Below, one piece after another: positions 54,340 through 62,925 of a stretch of 64,000 nucleotides of DNA (positions within the stretch are counted from its first letter, which is position 1; each line of letters opens with the position of its first letter). The stretch spans positions 1-64,000 of the forward strand of contig DATKRV010000003.1 in assembly GCA_035532075.1 (NCBI GenBank), in the 5' to 3' direction. The notes under the pieces were generated by a model. It was not told the DNA's origin, searched no databases, and saw only the letters and a list, made by a program, of their open reading frames with translations. The position numbers were made by a program, and so were the translations under genes. The DNA is from CAIVND01 sp035532075. GTDB taxonomy: Bacteria > Actinomycetota > Acidimicrobiia > Acidimicrobiales > Bog-793.

Positions 54340-54927
54340 TTAGGAGCAACCTTGCTCGAGGATGATGTCGACAGCCTCTTTGAAGGTCGCGCAGTAGCTC
54401 GTCGCGAATACGGCGTGTGATCGCTTCAGGGAGGTCGGCGCTCCGATCAGTATGGTGCGCGTTCCTGCGGCACGTCCCGCCTCGACGTCGGAGTCGCTAT
54501 CACCGATCATCCATGACGATGCAATATTGATGTTGAATTCCCTTGCCGCGTCGATGAGCATGCCGGGTTTTGGTTTACGACACGAGCACGAGAGGGCAAG
54601 TTCTTTGACGATACCGTCAGGGTGATGTGGACAGATCTTCCACGCGTCAAGAGCGACGCCTTCAGCTGAGAGTAAATCGAGCACGCGTTCATGGATCGCA
54701 TCTTGTTGAACCATAGAGATGCGGCCCTTCGCCGCGGAAGGTTGATTGGTCACTCCGACAAGCAGATATCCCGCCTCGCGAAATCTGATGATCTCTCGGG
54801 CTATTTCGCCTTGGAGTCTGACACTCTCGACATCGAGTGGACTCCCCGGTTGGCCGGTGCGGGGATCAGTCCAGAGCACATTGATGATGCCGTCGCGATC
54901 GAGAAAGACCGCGCGAGACAGGGTCAT
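54340..54927 (-). CDS. gmhB: GmhB-like HAD phosphatase (heptose-1,7-bisphosphate 7-phosphatase), 195 aa
   Basis: The HAD nucleophile motif is FLDRDGIINV. The zinc-site residues CPHHPDG and CSCRKPKPGM and the acidic motif MIGDSDSDVEAGRAAG are in GmhB order. It removes the 7-phosphate from D-glycero-D-manno-heptose-1,7-bisphosphate after HddA. It is followed 110 bp later by the transaldolase gene, and the upstream methyltransferase gene ends 13 nt before its ATG. Confidence 0.9.
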   Translation of the reverse strand: MTLSRAVFLDRDGIINVLWTDPRTGQPGSPLDVESVRLQGEIAREIIRFREAGYLLVGVTNQPSAAKGRISMVQQDAIHERVLDLLSAEGVALDAWKICPHHPDGIVKELALSCSCRKPKPGMLIDAAREFNINIASSWMIGDSDSDVEAGRAAGTRTILIGAPTSLKRSHAVFATSYCATFKEAVDIILEQGCS

Positions 54928-54940
54928 TGCAACAACTCCA

Positions 54941-55600
54941 TCAAGCGCGCGCGCTGCGCTTTCGTCCGATCACCGTGACGAGCGGCGGGAGGACGATGGA
55001 ATCGTTTCCTGGATGGACATCGGTGAGCTCCTCGAGATAGTCCGCGACCGCGCCTCGACCTGCACCCGCAGGCGCCTCGGCCCATGCATCGGTAAGTTCG
55101 AGTCCGAGTGCGACGACGAGCCCCGGAAGCATCGAACCGATGTCGGGATGCCTCGCTCCTGGCATCGACATCGCGGCGCCGGCGATCCGTCCAGCTGAGG
55201 TGATTGGTTCTTGTGCGACGAGGAAACCTCCCGGTCGGACTGCCTCGGACATCTTTTTCAAGACCTCGAGCGGTTCGATGACGTGCATCAGCAAGAACCG
55301 GCAGAACGCTAGGTCAACGGTCTCCGGGAGCTGGAGATCTTCGCCGGACTGGGTGAGCGCGAAGACCTGTGCCTCGCCAGCCTCCGCAGCGGCACGCGCC
55401 ACCTCGTCACACGCGCGTGGGTCGGAGTCGACCGCGTAGACGCGTCCCGTGATACCGACCATCGCGGCAAGGGCGACGGAAACATCGCCAGCTCCGGCAC
55501 CGACGTCGACGCACCGCCAACCCTCCTCGAGCCCCAGCCGTTCGAGCGCGGTCGAGAGTGGTCGCCGATAGACGTCATTTCGCAGACCGAGTTCGATCAC
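54941..55600 (-). CDS. Class I SAM-methyltransferase, 219 aa
   Basis: CVDVGAGAGDVSVALAAMVG is motif I, VYAVDSDPRA is the acidic loop that binds the ribose, and DLAFCRFLLMHVIEPLEVL and GGFLVAQEP complete the fold. It resembles the UbiE/MenG-like group. It heads the leftward operon with gmhB, so it may methylate a heptosyl intermediate or sugar, by inference. The start is GTG at 55600. Confidence 0.8.
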   Translation of the reverse strand: MIELGLRNDVYRRPLSTALERLGLEEGWRCVDVGAGAGDVSVALAAMVGITGRVYAVDSDPRACDEVARAAAEAGEAQVFALTQSGEDLQLPETVDLAFCRFLLMHVIEPLEVLKKMSEAVRPGGFLVAQEPITSAGRIAGAAMSMPGARHPDIGSMLPGLVVALGLELTDAWAEAPAGAGRGAVADYLEELTDVHPGNDSIVLPPLVTVIGRKRSARA

Positions 55601-55673
55601 GGTTCCACCTTATTCTTGCCGGTGGGCCGCCTTGGCACAATTGGACCCGTCGATTCCTATTAGCGTGCAGGGT

Positions 55674-56102
55674 ATGCGCGTGACCATGTTGCTGTGTGAC
55701 TCTGCCCAGGTGGCAGACGGGAAGCTGTATGTACTGGGAGGTGGCTGGAGCCTGATCGGTCCAGATCCGACACCTTCCGCAGTTGCGATGAAGATCGACG
55801 TCGATTGGAACGACGCGGAGCGCCCGCATCACTGGGAGCTGTTTCTGGTTGATACCGATGGACAGCCGGTGATGGCCGAGACGCCCGAGGGTCTTCAGCC
55901 GATCGAGGTGCGCGGAGACTTCACGGTGTCGCGTCCAGATTCGATTCCTCCGGGGAGTCCCATCGATGTCTCGCTTGCGCTGAATTTCGGACCACTCCCG
56001 CTCTCGCCCGGCACCCGATACACCTGGCGATTGGTGATCGACGGCGAGACGAATGACAGCTGGATCCTCGCGTTCTCGACACGACCTCCCCATGAGGCCT
56101 GA
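55674..56102 (+). CDS. Conserved hypothetical protein (DUF6941-like), 142 aa
   Basis: MRVTMLLCDSAQVADGKLYV and VLGGGWSLIGPDPTPSAV are typical of a small beta-sandwich family seen across actinobacteria, with an Ala/Val/Met-rich first strand and an RYTWRLVIDGE strand near the end. No catalytic residues stand out and its function is unknown. ATG at 55674 is chosen; the longer frame adds non-conserved residues. Confidence 0.7.
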   Translation: MRVTMLLCDSAQVADGKLYVLGGGWSLIGPDPTPSAVAMKIDVDWNDAERPHHWELFLVDTDGQPVMAETPEGLQPIEVRGDFTVSRPDSIPPGSPIDVSLALNFGPLPLSPGTRYTWRLVIDGETNDSWILAFSTRPPHEA

Positions 56103-56115
56103 CTCGTCGCGCTGA

Positions 56116-57042
56116 GTGATCATCATGGCCACCAGAGTCGGAGGCGACCAAAGGTCTGAGTTCATCGAATACATCTTTGGCGCGTGGTCCGAGTTGCGCG
56201 TCGAACGCGATCTGTTTCCATGGCGACAGACGAGAGACCCCTGGCTCACGTTGATCGCGGAGTTCATGCTCTCCCAGACTCAGGTGGTGCGCGTCGTGCC
56301 GCGCTTTGTCGAGATGGCAAAGCGGTTTCCAACGCCACAGGCGTGTGCCGACGCGACCCAGGCGGAGGTCATCGCGCTCTGGATAGGTCTTGGATACAAC
56401 CGACGTGCGATTGCGTTGCATAGGTGTGCGCGGATTATCTGTGATACATATGCCGGCGAGGTGCCGTCAGATCTAGGCCTGCTTCTCGAACTTCCGGGAG
56501 TGGGTCCTTATACTTCGCGCGCTATTCGTGCCTTTGCATTTGATGAGCCCGCCGGCGTTGTTGACACCAATATCAGACGAGTGATCGTAAGGGCGTTGAC
56601 TGGCGTGAAGGCCTCAGCGAAACAGGTCCAGGAGCTCGCGGATGAACTGGTCGCGCGACAACCTTCTCGTGACTGGAATCTCGCGCTGATGGATTTTGGC
56701 AGCCTTGTCTGTCGGTTGCGATCACCTCAATGCGCGAGATGCCCGCTGTTTGGCGCGAAGTGTAAATGGCGTCATGACGAAATCAGTGGAGGATCTATTT
56801 TGGCTGATCCTGCATCGCCCGTATCAGTAAAGGGGGCGCGCCAATCGACATTTTCTGGCTCGGACCGTCAGGGACGTGGGCGTTTGGTGAGACGCGCGTG
56901 TCTTGGACCGATCGAGCGCGACAGCCTGGCAGAGGCAGCCGGATGGCCAGAAGAGCCAGATCGCGCGGCGCGAATCGCCGAGAAACTCATTTCAGAGGGG
57001 GTGCTGGCGCGGACGCGAACAGGGAATTACCAGCTTGCCTGA
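56116..57042 (+). CDS. mutY: MutY-like A/G-specific adenine glycosylase, 308 aa
   Basis: The catalytic Glu region LIAEFMLSQTQVVRVVPRF (family: EIMLQQTQV), the helix-hairpin-helix LPGVGPYTSRAI, the catalytic Asp in GVVDTNIRRVIVR and a four-Cys iron-sulfur loop CRLRSPQCARCPLFGAKC are present. These favour MutY over endonuclease III, which has Lys instead of Ser/Tyr at the HhH. The C-terminal NUDIX-like domain that recognises 8-oxoG is absent, replaced by about 90 residues without similarity (a winged helix at the end is possible). GTG 56116 or ATG 56125 may be the start. Confidence 0.8.
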   Translation: MIIMATRVGGDQRSEFIEYIFGAWSELRVERDLFPWRQTRDPWLTLIAEFMLSQTQVVRVVPRFVEMAKRFPTPQACADATQAEVIALWIGLGYNRRAIALHRCARIICDTYAGEVPSDLGLLLELPGVGPYTSRAIRAFAFDEPAGVVDTNIRRVIVRALTGVKASAKQVQELADELVARQPSRDWNLALMDFGSLVCRLRSPQCARCPLFGAKCKWRHDEISGGSILADPASPVSVKGARQSTFSGSDRQGRGRLVRRACLGPIERDSLAEAAGWPEEPDRAARIAEKLISEGVLARTRTGNYQLA

Positions 57043-57084
57043 CTAGTGTTGTGGATCAAGAGGACGCAATAGAGGGAGTGGCAG

Positions 57085-57636
57085 GTGGCAAAGATCTCGA
57101 TTTCGGACGAGATTGTTGACGTCGTCGTTGTCGAGCCGGCAATTCACGCGGATGCGAGAGGACGCTTCATTGAGTCGTATCGCAGATCGTGGTTCCCACT
57201 CGGACGCGAGATGGTGCAGTCAAACCGCTCGGATCGTGACGCGGGAGCGGTGGTGGGTTTGCACTATCACCTTCATCAAGCCGACTACTGGTTTATGACG
57301 AGAGGGAGCGCCCAGGTGGTCCTCCACGATCTTCGCGTCGGATCCCCAACCGAGGGGAAGACCCAGATGATCGAGATTGGTGACGGGAACGAGAAGGGTC
57401 TGTTTATTCCCCCGGGTGTAGCACATGGCTTTTCGTCACTGACCGATCTGACACTGACCTATCTCGTTGACAGTTACTACAACCCGAACGATGAACTTGG
57501 TGTCGCCTGGGATGATTCCGAGATCAACGCGGACTGGCGGATCAGCGATCCGGTGATCTCTGGAAGAGATCGCGAGAACCCGCGACGCGCACAACTCGCT
57601 GATCATCTCCGTCCGAGATATGGACTTCGTACCTGA
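57085..57636 (+). CDS. RmlC-like dTDP-sugar 3,5-epimerase family protein, 183 aa
   Basis: A cupin of the RmlC type: the catalytic His lies in VVGLHYHLHQADYWF, and IPPGVAHGFSSL and YYNPNDELGVAWDD are in their usual places. RmlC makes dTDP-4-dehydro-rhamnose. No rmlA, rmlB or rmlD is in the window, so it may act on another dTDP- or heptose-nucleotide sugar. The GTG start (57085) has gagggag upstream. Confidence 0.85.
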   Translation: MAKISISDEIVDVVVVEPAIHADARGRFIESYRRSWFPLGREMVQSNRSDRDAGAVVGLHYHLHQADYWFMTRGSAQVVLHDLRVGSPTEGKTQMIEIGDGNEKGLFIPPGVAHGFSSLTDLTLTYLVDSYYNPNDELGVAWDDSEINADWRISDPVISGRDRENPRRAQLADHLRPRYGLRT

Positions 57637-57705
57637 CGCTCGCTGTTCGACAAATGATGTGGGTTCGTGGGAACTGGTGCTGGAACAAACTGAGGTAGGT
57701 GCAAG

Positions 57706-58614
57706 ATGTTGGTGAAGTTGGTGCTCATCGCGTTAGTGATGGTCATCATCGGACTCCTCGCGCTCCGGTTCCGCCGGGAGAGTTCCATTGAGCGTTCGAT
57801 CTCTGGACACCACCGACGACTTGGCTCGATCCATGAGATCGTGGAACGCACGGCCGAGCGCAATACTCGCGACAGTGGACTCCACGAGGTCGATCGAGGG
57901 GAAAGCCTCCCGACCTCTGCGCTCGCGATTGAACGAAAGGCAATCAATGCGCGTGCGGAGATCGAGATCACCGACGATCGAAGGGTCAGCAATGAGGGAC
58001 GTCTCGTCTTTGGCGATCTCTCCATTACGCCCGTAAAACCACCGGTGCCACCGATCTACGGGAGACGCCCGAAGCGTCCAGCAAAGCCAGGCAGTGGTGA
58101 GCATTTCAAGGTTCCCGGTGCAAGCGCCAAGGGGAAGCCTCCGCGCGCCGCGGCTGTCTTGTTGGTTCTTGTCGTCTTTGCAGGCGGCGTTGCGTATTAC
58201 CTCCACTCCCGTTCAAAATCGGGCGCGCTGACGGTTCCGACGACCTCGACCACGATACGAACCCCTCCTCGCGCGACGGCCAACACTGCTTCGAAGCCAT
58301 CGTCGACCGCGACACGACTCGTAGCCTCGACGGTCTCGAGCGCAACCTATAGCGCACCTGCGGGGAGCTACCTGATCAAGGTCGACGCAACCGGTCCCTG
58401 CTGGGTCGGATTCAAGCACCGGGCAACGCAGAGCAGGTGGTTGGCCATGTCCACGATCGGTGAATCCGGTGTCAACTCCGTTGATTTGTCGACGAGTGGA
58501 CACCTTGTGATCGTGATCGGAAATCCACCGAACCTGAAGGAGATAACGGTGAACGGCGCGGTGCTTGGCCTGCCAAAGCTGCAAGCCGCTGGCTTCGACG
58601 TGATCTTCAAATAA
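57706..58614 (+). CDS. Two-TM protein with RodZ-C-like (DUF4115) domain, 302 aa
   Basis: TM1 is at residues 3-22 (LVKLVLIALVMVIIGLLAL) and TM2 at about 145-165 (VLLVLVVFAGGVAYYLHSR). Between them is a charged, cytoplasmic-type region. The outer C-terminal domain (about 222-302), YLIKVDATGPCWVGFKHR ... TSGHLVIVIGNPPNL, resembles the RodZ C-terminal domain, which couples to the wall machinery. No HTH domain as in RodZ is present. A role in envelope growth is inferred. Confidence 0.6.
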   Translation: MLVKLVLIALVMVIIGLLALRFRRESSIERSISGHHRRLGSIHEIVERTAERNTRDSGLHEVDRGESLPTSALAIERKAINARAEIEITDDRRVSNEGRLVFGDLSITPVKPPVPPIYGRRPKRPAKPGSGEHFKVPGASAKGKPPRAAAVLLVLVVFAGGVAYYLHSRSKSGALTVPTTSTTIRTPPRATANTASKPSSTATRLVASTVSSATYSAPAGSYLIKVDATGPCWVGFKHRATQSRWLAMSTIGESGVNSVDLSTSGHLVIVIGNPPNLKEITVNGAVLGLPKLQAAGFDVIFK

Positions 58615-58620
58615 CGCGCC

Positions 58621-59220
58621 TCAGTCGCCGATCGATTCCCATCGCGTCGCAGTCTTGGCGAGCAATGGGTGAGTGACAAAAAGGTGCCAGATCACCGCCG
58701 CAAGACCCTCGGTGTGTGGCGTGACATGTTCGCGATAGAGCGGGGGAATGACCACGCAGGCATCTGCGTTTTTCAACGTGTAGCCACCCTCACGACCAAT
58801 CACGCCATAGACCGGGACGCCGCGTTTCCGAGCGAGCTGGATCGCCCGCACGATGTTGGTCGATACGTTCCTCTCCTCGTCGCCTCCACCGACCGAGAAG
58901 ACCAGCAGGCCATCATCGGGGCGCAGCCGCGAGCCGGTCAGCCACTCCGAAAAGGTGGTCTCCCAGCCCTCGTCGTTGGCGCGCGCGGTCAGTTCGGAGA
59001 CGTTGTCCGTCGGGGTATAGGCCTCGAATCCACAGATCTTGCGAAAGTCGTTCACCGCGTGCGAGGCGTGACCCGCAGAACCACCGACACCGAGGATGAA
59101 CAGTCGACCGCCCCGGTTGCGCACGGCGGCGAGTCCTTGAATGCATCGCTCAATCGAACCGGTGTCCAGCGCCTGCAAGATCTTGATCGATTCATCGATA
59201 AATGACTCACTAAAACTCAT
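58621..59220 (-). CDS. gmhA: GmhA-like sedoheptulose-7-phosphate isomerase (SIS domain), 199 aa
   Basis: FILGVGGSAGHASHAVNDFR is the SIS sugar-phosphate loop. TDNVSELTARANDEGWETTF and the C-terminal VTPHTEGLAAVIWH fit the GmhA branch. It would convert sedoheptulose 7-phosphate to D-glycero-D-manno-heptose 7-phosphate. ATG at 59220 is chosen because gaggagaggtc lies directly upstream; the open extension to 59349 lacks a good site. It lies about 4 kb from gmhB and completes the pathway. Confidence 0.85.
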   Translation of the reverse strand: MSFSESFIDESIKILQALDTGSIERCIQGLAAVRNRGGRLFILGVGGSAGHASHAVNDFRKICGFEAYTPTDNVSELTARANDEGWETTFSEWLTGSRLRPDDGLLVFSVGGGDEERNVSTNIVRAIQLARKRGVPVYGVIGREGGYTLKNADACVVIPPLYREHVTPHTEGLAAVIWHLFVTHPLLAKTATRWESIGD

Positions 59221-59482
59221 GACCTCTCCTCGACCATTTTGGAACATCTCGCCTGAAACGACGAATCCTGTGCGCCTTTCGCCCCAATTCTCTCGTGACG
59301 CGCGAAAGGATAGATGAACCTTTCCTGGGGGCCCCTCCTTTTGTCCCATACGGGCCTTCCTTGGTGCCCCTTATGTTCGGCTGGGACATTGAGGGGTCGG
59401 AGCGGAGGTGGAATTGATACTATGGGGATAGGAGTAATTCGGATATCTTCCGACGCCTCCTCGACTCTAGGGAGTGCCCCAC

Positions 59483-60880
59483 GTGACGAAAGAACTTGAT
59501 CTCGGAAAGTACTCGCTCGGTTGGAGCGACGAAGAGGACTATGTCTTCAAGCCCCGCAAGGGCCTCAACGAGGAGATCGTCCGGGAGATGTCAAGGATCA
59601 AAGGCGAGCCAGAATGGATGCTGAAGTTCCGTCTCAGCGCCTACCGGCGTTTTCGCGAGAAGCCGATGCTTGACTGGTTCGCGACAAAGATGCCTGGACT
59701 TGATTTCGAGGACATCTACTACTACATCAAGCCAACCGCCGGTCTTGTCGACGCGTGGGAGGAACTCCCCGAGTCCGTGAAGAACACCTACGAGAAGCTC
59801 GGCATTCCCGAAGCCGAACGGAAGTACCTGGCCGGTGTGACCGCGCAGTACGAGTCAGAGGTGGTCTATCACCGCAACCGCGAGGATCTCGAAAAACTCG
59901 GTGTGTTGTTCAGTGACATGGACACTGCGGTGCGCGAGTACCCGGAGATCGTCCGCAAGTGGTTCGGCAAGATCATTCCGCCGAACGACAACAAGTTCGC
60001 AGCACTCAACTCGGCCGTGTGGTCGGGCGGCTCGTTCATCTACATCCCGCCTGGCGTCAAGGTCGACATGCCCCTGCAGGCGTATTTCCGGATCAATGCA
60101 GAGAACATGGGACAGTTCGAGCGCACGCTGATCATTGCCGATGAGGGCTCGCAGGTGCACTATGTCGAGGGTTGCTCGGCTCCGGTCTATTCGACCGACT
60201 CGCTGCACTCCGCAGTCGTCGAGCTCGTCGCTCTGCCGGGCAGCAGGATCACCTATACGACGATCCAGAACTGGTCGAACAACGTCTATAACCTCGTGAC
60301 CAAGCGTGCACGTGCAGAGACAGAGGCACACGTCGAATGGATCGACGGCAACATCGGGTCGCGTCTCACGATGAAGTATCCCTCGGTCTACCTGATGGGA
60401 CCAAAGGCCTCCGGCGAGGTGCTCTCGGTTGCCTATGCGGGCGCCGGTCAGATCCAAGACACCGGAGCGAAGATGGTGCACTTTGCACCGGAGACGACAT
60501 CGACGATCATCTCGAAGTCGATCTCCAAAGATGGCGGAATCACCACCTATCGCGGCAAGGTCCATGTGGATGAGGGCGCCAAGGGTGCGAAGTCCTTCGT
60601 GCGCTGTGATGCGCTCATTCTCGATGAGGAATCGACCTCAGAGACCAAGCCCTACATGGAGGTCGAAGAGCGGGACGCGCAGATCGGGCATGAGGCGACG
60701 GTGTCAAAGGTCGGGGACGATCAGCTCTTCTATCTGATGAGCCGTGGGCTCTCCGAGACGCAGGCGACCTCGATGATCGTGAACGGCTTCATCGAGCCGA
60801 TCACAAGGACACTGCCGATGGAATATGCGGTCGAGTGGAGCCGACTGATCGAGCTGCAGATGGAAGGGTCGGTAGGCTGA
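59483..60880 (+). CDS. sufB: SufB, Fe-S cluster scaffold subunit, about 465 aa
   Basis: SufB homology is strong: EDYVFKPRKGLNEEIVREMS, MPGLDFEDIYYYIKPT, NDNKFAALNSAVWSGGSFIY and the core CSAPVYSTDSLHSAVVELVA, with the RCDALILDE and HEATVSK motifs near the end. With SufC and SufD it forms the SufBC2D scaffold. GTG 59483 (VTKELDL) has gggag 8 nt upstream and is preferred; GTG 59474 would add three codons. It heads the operon; no sufR, sufS or sufU is in the window. Confidence 0.95.
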   Translation: MTKELDLGKYSLGWSDEEDYVFKPRKGLNEEIVREMSRIKGEPEWMLKFRLSAYRRFREKPMLDWFATKMPGLDFEDIYYYIKPTAGLVDAWEELPESVKNTYEKLGIPEAERKYLAGVTAQYESEVVYHRNREDLEKLGVLFSDMDTAVREYPEIVRKWFGKIIPPNDNKFAALNSAVWSGGSFIYIPPGVKVDMPLQAYFRINAENMGQFERTLIIADEGSQVHYVEGCSAPVYSTDSLHSAVVELVALPGSRITYTTIQNWSNNVYNLVTKRARAETEAHVEWIDGNIGSRLTMKYPSVYLMGPKASGEVLSVAYAGAGQIQDTGAKMVHFAPETTSTIISKSISKDGGITTYRGKVHVDEGAKGAKSFVRCDALILDEESTSETKPYMEVEERDAQIGHEATVSKVGDDQLFYLMSRGLSETQATSMIVNGFIEPITRTLPMEYAVEWSRLIELQMEGSVG

Positions 60881-60929
60881 GAACCTGCCTTTGACGTTAC
60901 GTCAGCAGCACCGAGGAGGTCCGGCTCAC

Positions 60930-61298
60930 ATGCCGATGCGCGAGGAATGCAAGAACTATCAATCGAGGACGTATGCGAACGGCGAAGTAGCCCGTCTCTG
61001 CATCCTTGGTCTCGCTCCCGAGGCACCCTGGCGCTGTCCTGAGAACTGTCCGTCCTATGTCCGTCGTCTGGCGGACGCGGGCTGGACGCATGGAAGCCTG
61101 ATCGAACCACCGATTGAAGACGAACCCGAGGGAGCAAATGTCGCTGAACTGCTCGACAATGCAGAGGACATCGTGAACGCGGTCGTCGCGTCAACGCGCG
61201 AAGAGGTACTCGCCGCCCGCGATGAACGAGAGGGCGACTCATTCGGCCGCGGTCTGCGTCGATTATTTCGCAAGAACAATCCAAAGAGAGATCAATGA
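60930..61298 (+). CDS. Four-cysteine small protein within the SUF operon, 122 aa
   Basis: Not recognised. ATG at 60930 is preceded by aggaggt. Cys at residues 7, 24, 36 and 40 (MPMREECKNYQ ... RCPENCPSY) may bind zinc or a Fe-S cluster. The rest is acidic and helical with a basic end (GLRRLFRKNNPKRDQ). Its TGA overlaps the sufD ATG (ATGA), so it is part of the operon. A role in Fe-S assembly or transfer is inferred only from position. Confidence 0.7.
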   Translation: MPMREECKNYQSRTYANGEVARLCILGLAPEAPWRCPENCPSYVRRLADAGWTHGSLIEPPIEDEPEGANVAELLDNAEDIVNAVVASTREEVLAARDEREGDSFGRGLRRLFRKNNPKRDQ

Positions 61299-62605
61299 AC
61301 CTTTCGGACCGAAGATTTTCCGCCGAGTCCCTCGAGGCACTCGGAGGTTCAGAATGGGTCGCGCGCTATCGAGCATCGGCACTCGCCCGACTGAGCGAAG
61401 TCCATGAGGCGACGTCGACGGCCGAGGACTGGCGTTATGGCCGTATCGACGAGCTCGATCTCTCGAGTTATGGCGTGGTCTTGCCACGTATCCATGAGGC
61501 AATTCCGATTAGCTCGGCGTCGCGCGCGTTTCTCGATGACTTTGGAGACCATGGGGCGCTCGTGCATGTGATCGACGGGGTGCTCGTCTCGGTCGAACTT
61601 CGCGATGAGATCAAGCACTCCGGTATCACGATCGGTTCGATCGCGGACTTTGACCTGCCGATCGAGGAGTTCGGTTCGCTGCTCAGTCTTGTCGACGAGC
61701 CGTTCGGAGTACTCAATGACGCCTTTGCGCCAGCGGCGACGGTGATCGATGTCCCCGCGAACTCGGCATTCGAGCCTCCGATCGTGGTGATATCAGAGCT
61801 TTCGGAGGCCGCGGTCGAGGGACTCTCCTACGCGCGTCTGTTCATCCGTCTTGGTGTCTTCGCACAGGCCTCCGTTGTGGTCTTTCAGACCTCTCTCGAT
61901 GGAAGACTCCTTCATGTTCCGGTGGTTGAGACCTTTGTCGGAGAGTCGGCCCATCTGCGCCTCGACCTCGTCCAGCAACTCGCCGAGCGATCGTGGCTGC
62001 TCGGTTACCAGCTTGCAGAGATCGGGCGCGATGCAACGCTGAGCGCGTTCTCGGCATCGCTCGGTGCGGACTACTCGCGTCTCTACTCCAGGGCCGCGCT
62101 TGCCGGTGAGGGCGGCGAGAGCCGTCTCTTTGCCGCCTACCTTGGAATTGCAACCCAGGTTCAAGAGTTCCGCACCTTCCAGGATCATCTCGTCGGTCGG
62201 ACCAAGAGCGAACTGATCTTCAAAGGAGCGGTCGCGGACCACGCACGTTCGGTGTATTCGGGCATGATCCACATGCGAAAGGGAGCTCGGCGCGCGGATG
62301 CCTCCCAGACGAACCGGAATCTCGTACTGAGCGAGGGCGCACATGCCGATTCGGTTCCCAATCTCGATATCGACGAGAACGACGTGCACTGCAGCCACGC
62401 CTCAGCGGTGGGACCAATCGATCCAGATCAGCTCTTCTATCTCGAATCGCGCGGAATTCCCCCGGAGGTCGCGGAACGACTCATCCTGCTTGGCTTTTTC
62501 GATGATCTGTTGTCCAGGGCGAACAATGCGGGATGCGCAACCTATATCCGTAAAGATGTCGAGCTCCGGCTCGCGGATTCGATCTATGCGCAGCTCGCAT
62601 CATGA
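61295..62605 (+). CDS. sufD: SufD, Fe-S assembly scaffold partner, 436 aa
   Basis: The C-terminal SufBD core is clear: GRTKSELIFKGAVADHARSV, QTNRNLVLSEGAHADSVPNL, NDVHCSHASAVGPIDPDQLF and ESRGIPPEVAERLILLGFF. The last two phrases carry the conserved His/Cys and the carboxy-terminal helix. It partners SufB in the scaffold. ATG at 61295 overlaps the upstream stop, and its own TGA overlaps the Rieske gene start (ATGA). Confidence 0.95.
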   Translation: MNLSDRRFSAESLEALGGSEWVARYRASALARLSEVHEATSTAEDWRYGRIDELDLSSYGVVLPRIHEAIPISSASRAFLDDFGDHGALVHVIDGVLVSVELRDEIKHSGITIGSIADFDLPIEEFGSLLSLVDEPFGVLNDAFAPAATVIDVPANSAFEPPIVVISELSEAAVEGLSYARLFIRLGVFAQASVVVFQTSLDGRLLHVPVVETFVGESAHLRLDLVQQLAERSWLLGYQLAEIGRDATLSAFSASLGADYSRLYSRAALAGEGGESRLFAAYLGIATQVQEFRTFQDHLVGRTKSELIFKGAVADHARSVYSGMIHMRKGARRADASQTNRNLVLSEGAHADSVPNLDIDENDVHCSHASAVGPIDPDQLFYLESRGIPPEVAERLILLGFFDDLLSRANNAGCATYIRKDVELRLADSIYAQLAS

Positions 62606-62925
62606 GTGAGGTTGGATTCGTGGATCTGTGTGGTGCCGAAGAGATGGCACTCGGGGAGGCGAGAAGGTTCATGCTCGAGGTTGGGCCGGTCTGTCTGGTC
62701 CGGTGCAACGGGGGGTTCCGCGCGATCCTCGATGTCTGTAGCCATGAGGACTTTCCGCTCTCCGAAGGAGAGGTCGAACTCGAAGAGTGCCTGATTGAAT
62801 GCTGGAAGCACGGCAGTATGTTCTCGCTCGATACCGGTGAGCCGATGTCGTTCCCTGCCACACAGCCCGTTCCGGTCTATGCGGTCCTGATCGAAAACGG
62901 ACGGGTGTTGGTGAAGGCCCAGTGA
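62602..62925 (+). CDS. Rieske-type ferredoxin, 107 aa
   Basis: The two Rieske ligand pairs CSHEDFPLSEGEV (about 46) and CWKHGSMFSLDTG (about 67) bind a [2Fe-2S] cluster. The protein is otherwise a minimal soluble Rieske domain, as in ferredoxin subunits of oxygenases and in SUF operons of actinobacteria. It probably supplies electrons during Fe-S assembly. Both ends overlap neighbours by 4 nt. Confidence 0.92.
   Translation: MSEVGFVDLCGAEEMALGEARRFMLEVGPVCLVRCNGGFRAILDVCSHEDFPLSEGEVELEECLIECWKHGSMFSLDTGEPMSFPATQPVPVYAVLIENGRVLVKAQ

Noticed and set aside
59260..59470. Regulator site for the SUF operon
   Set aside because: AT-rich motifs such as gatactatggggat are present but I could not define a clear palindrome or promoter.
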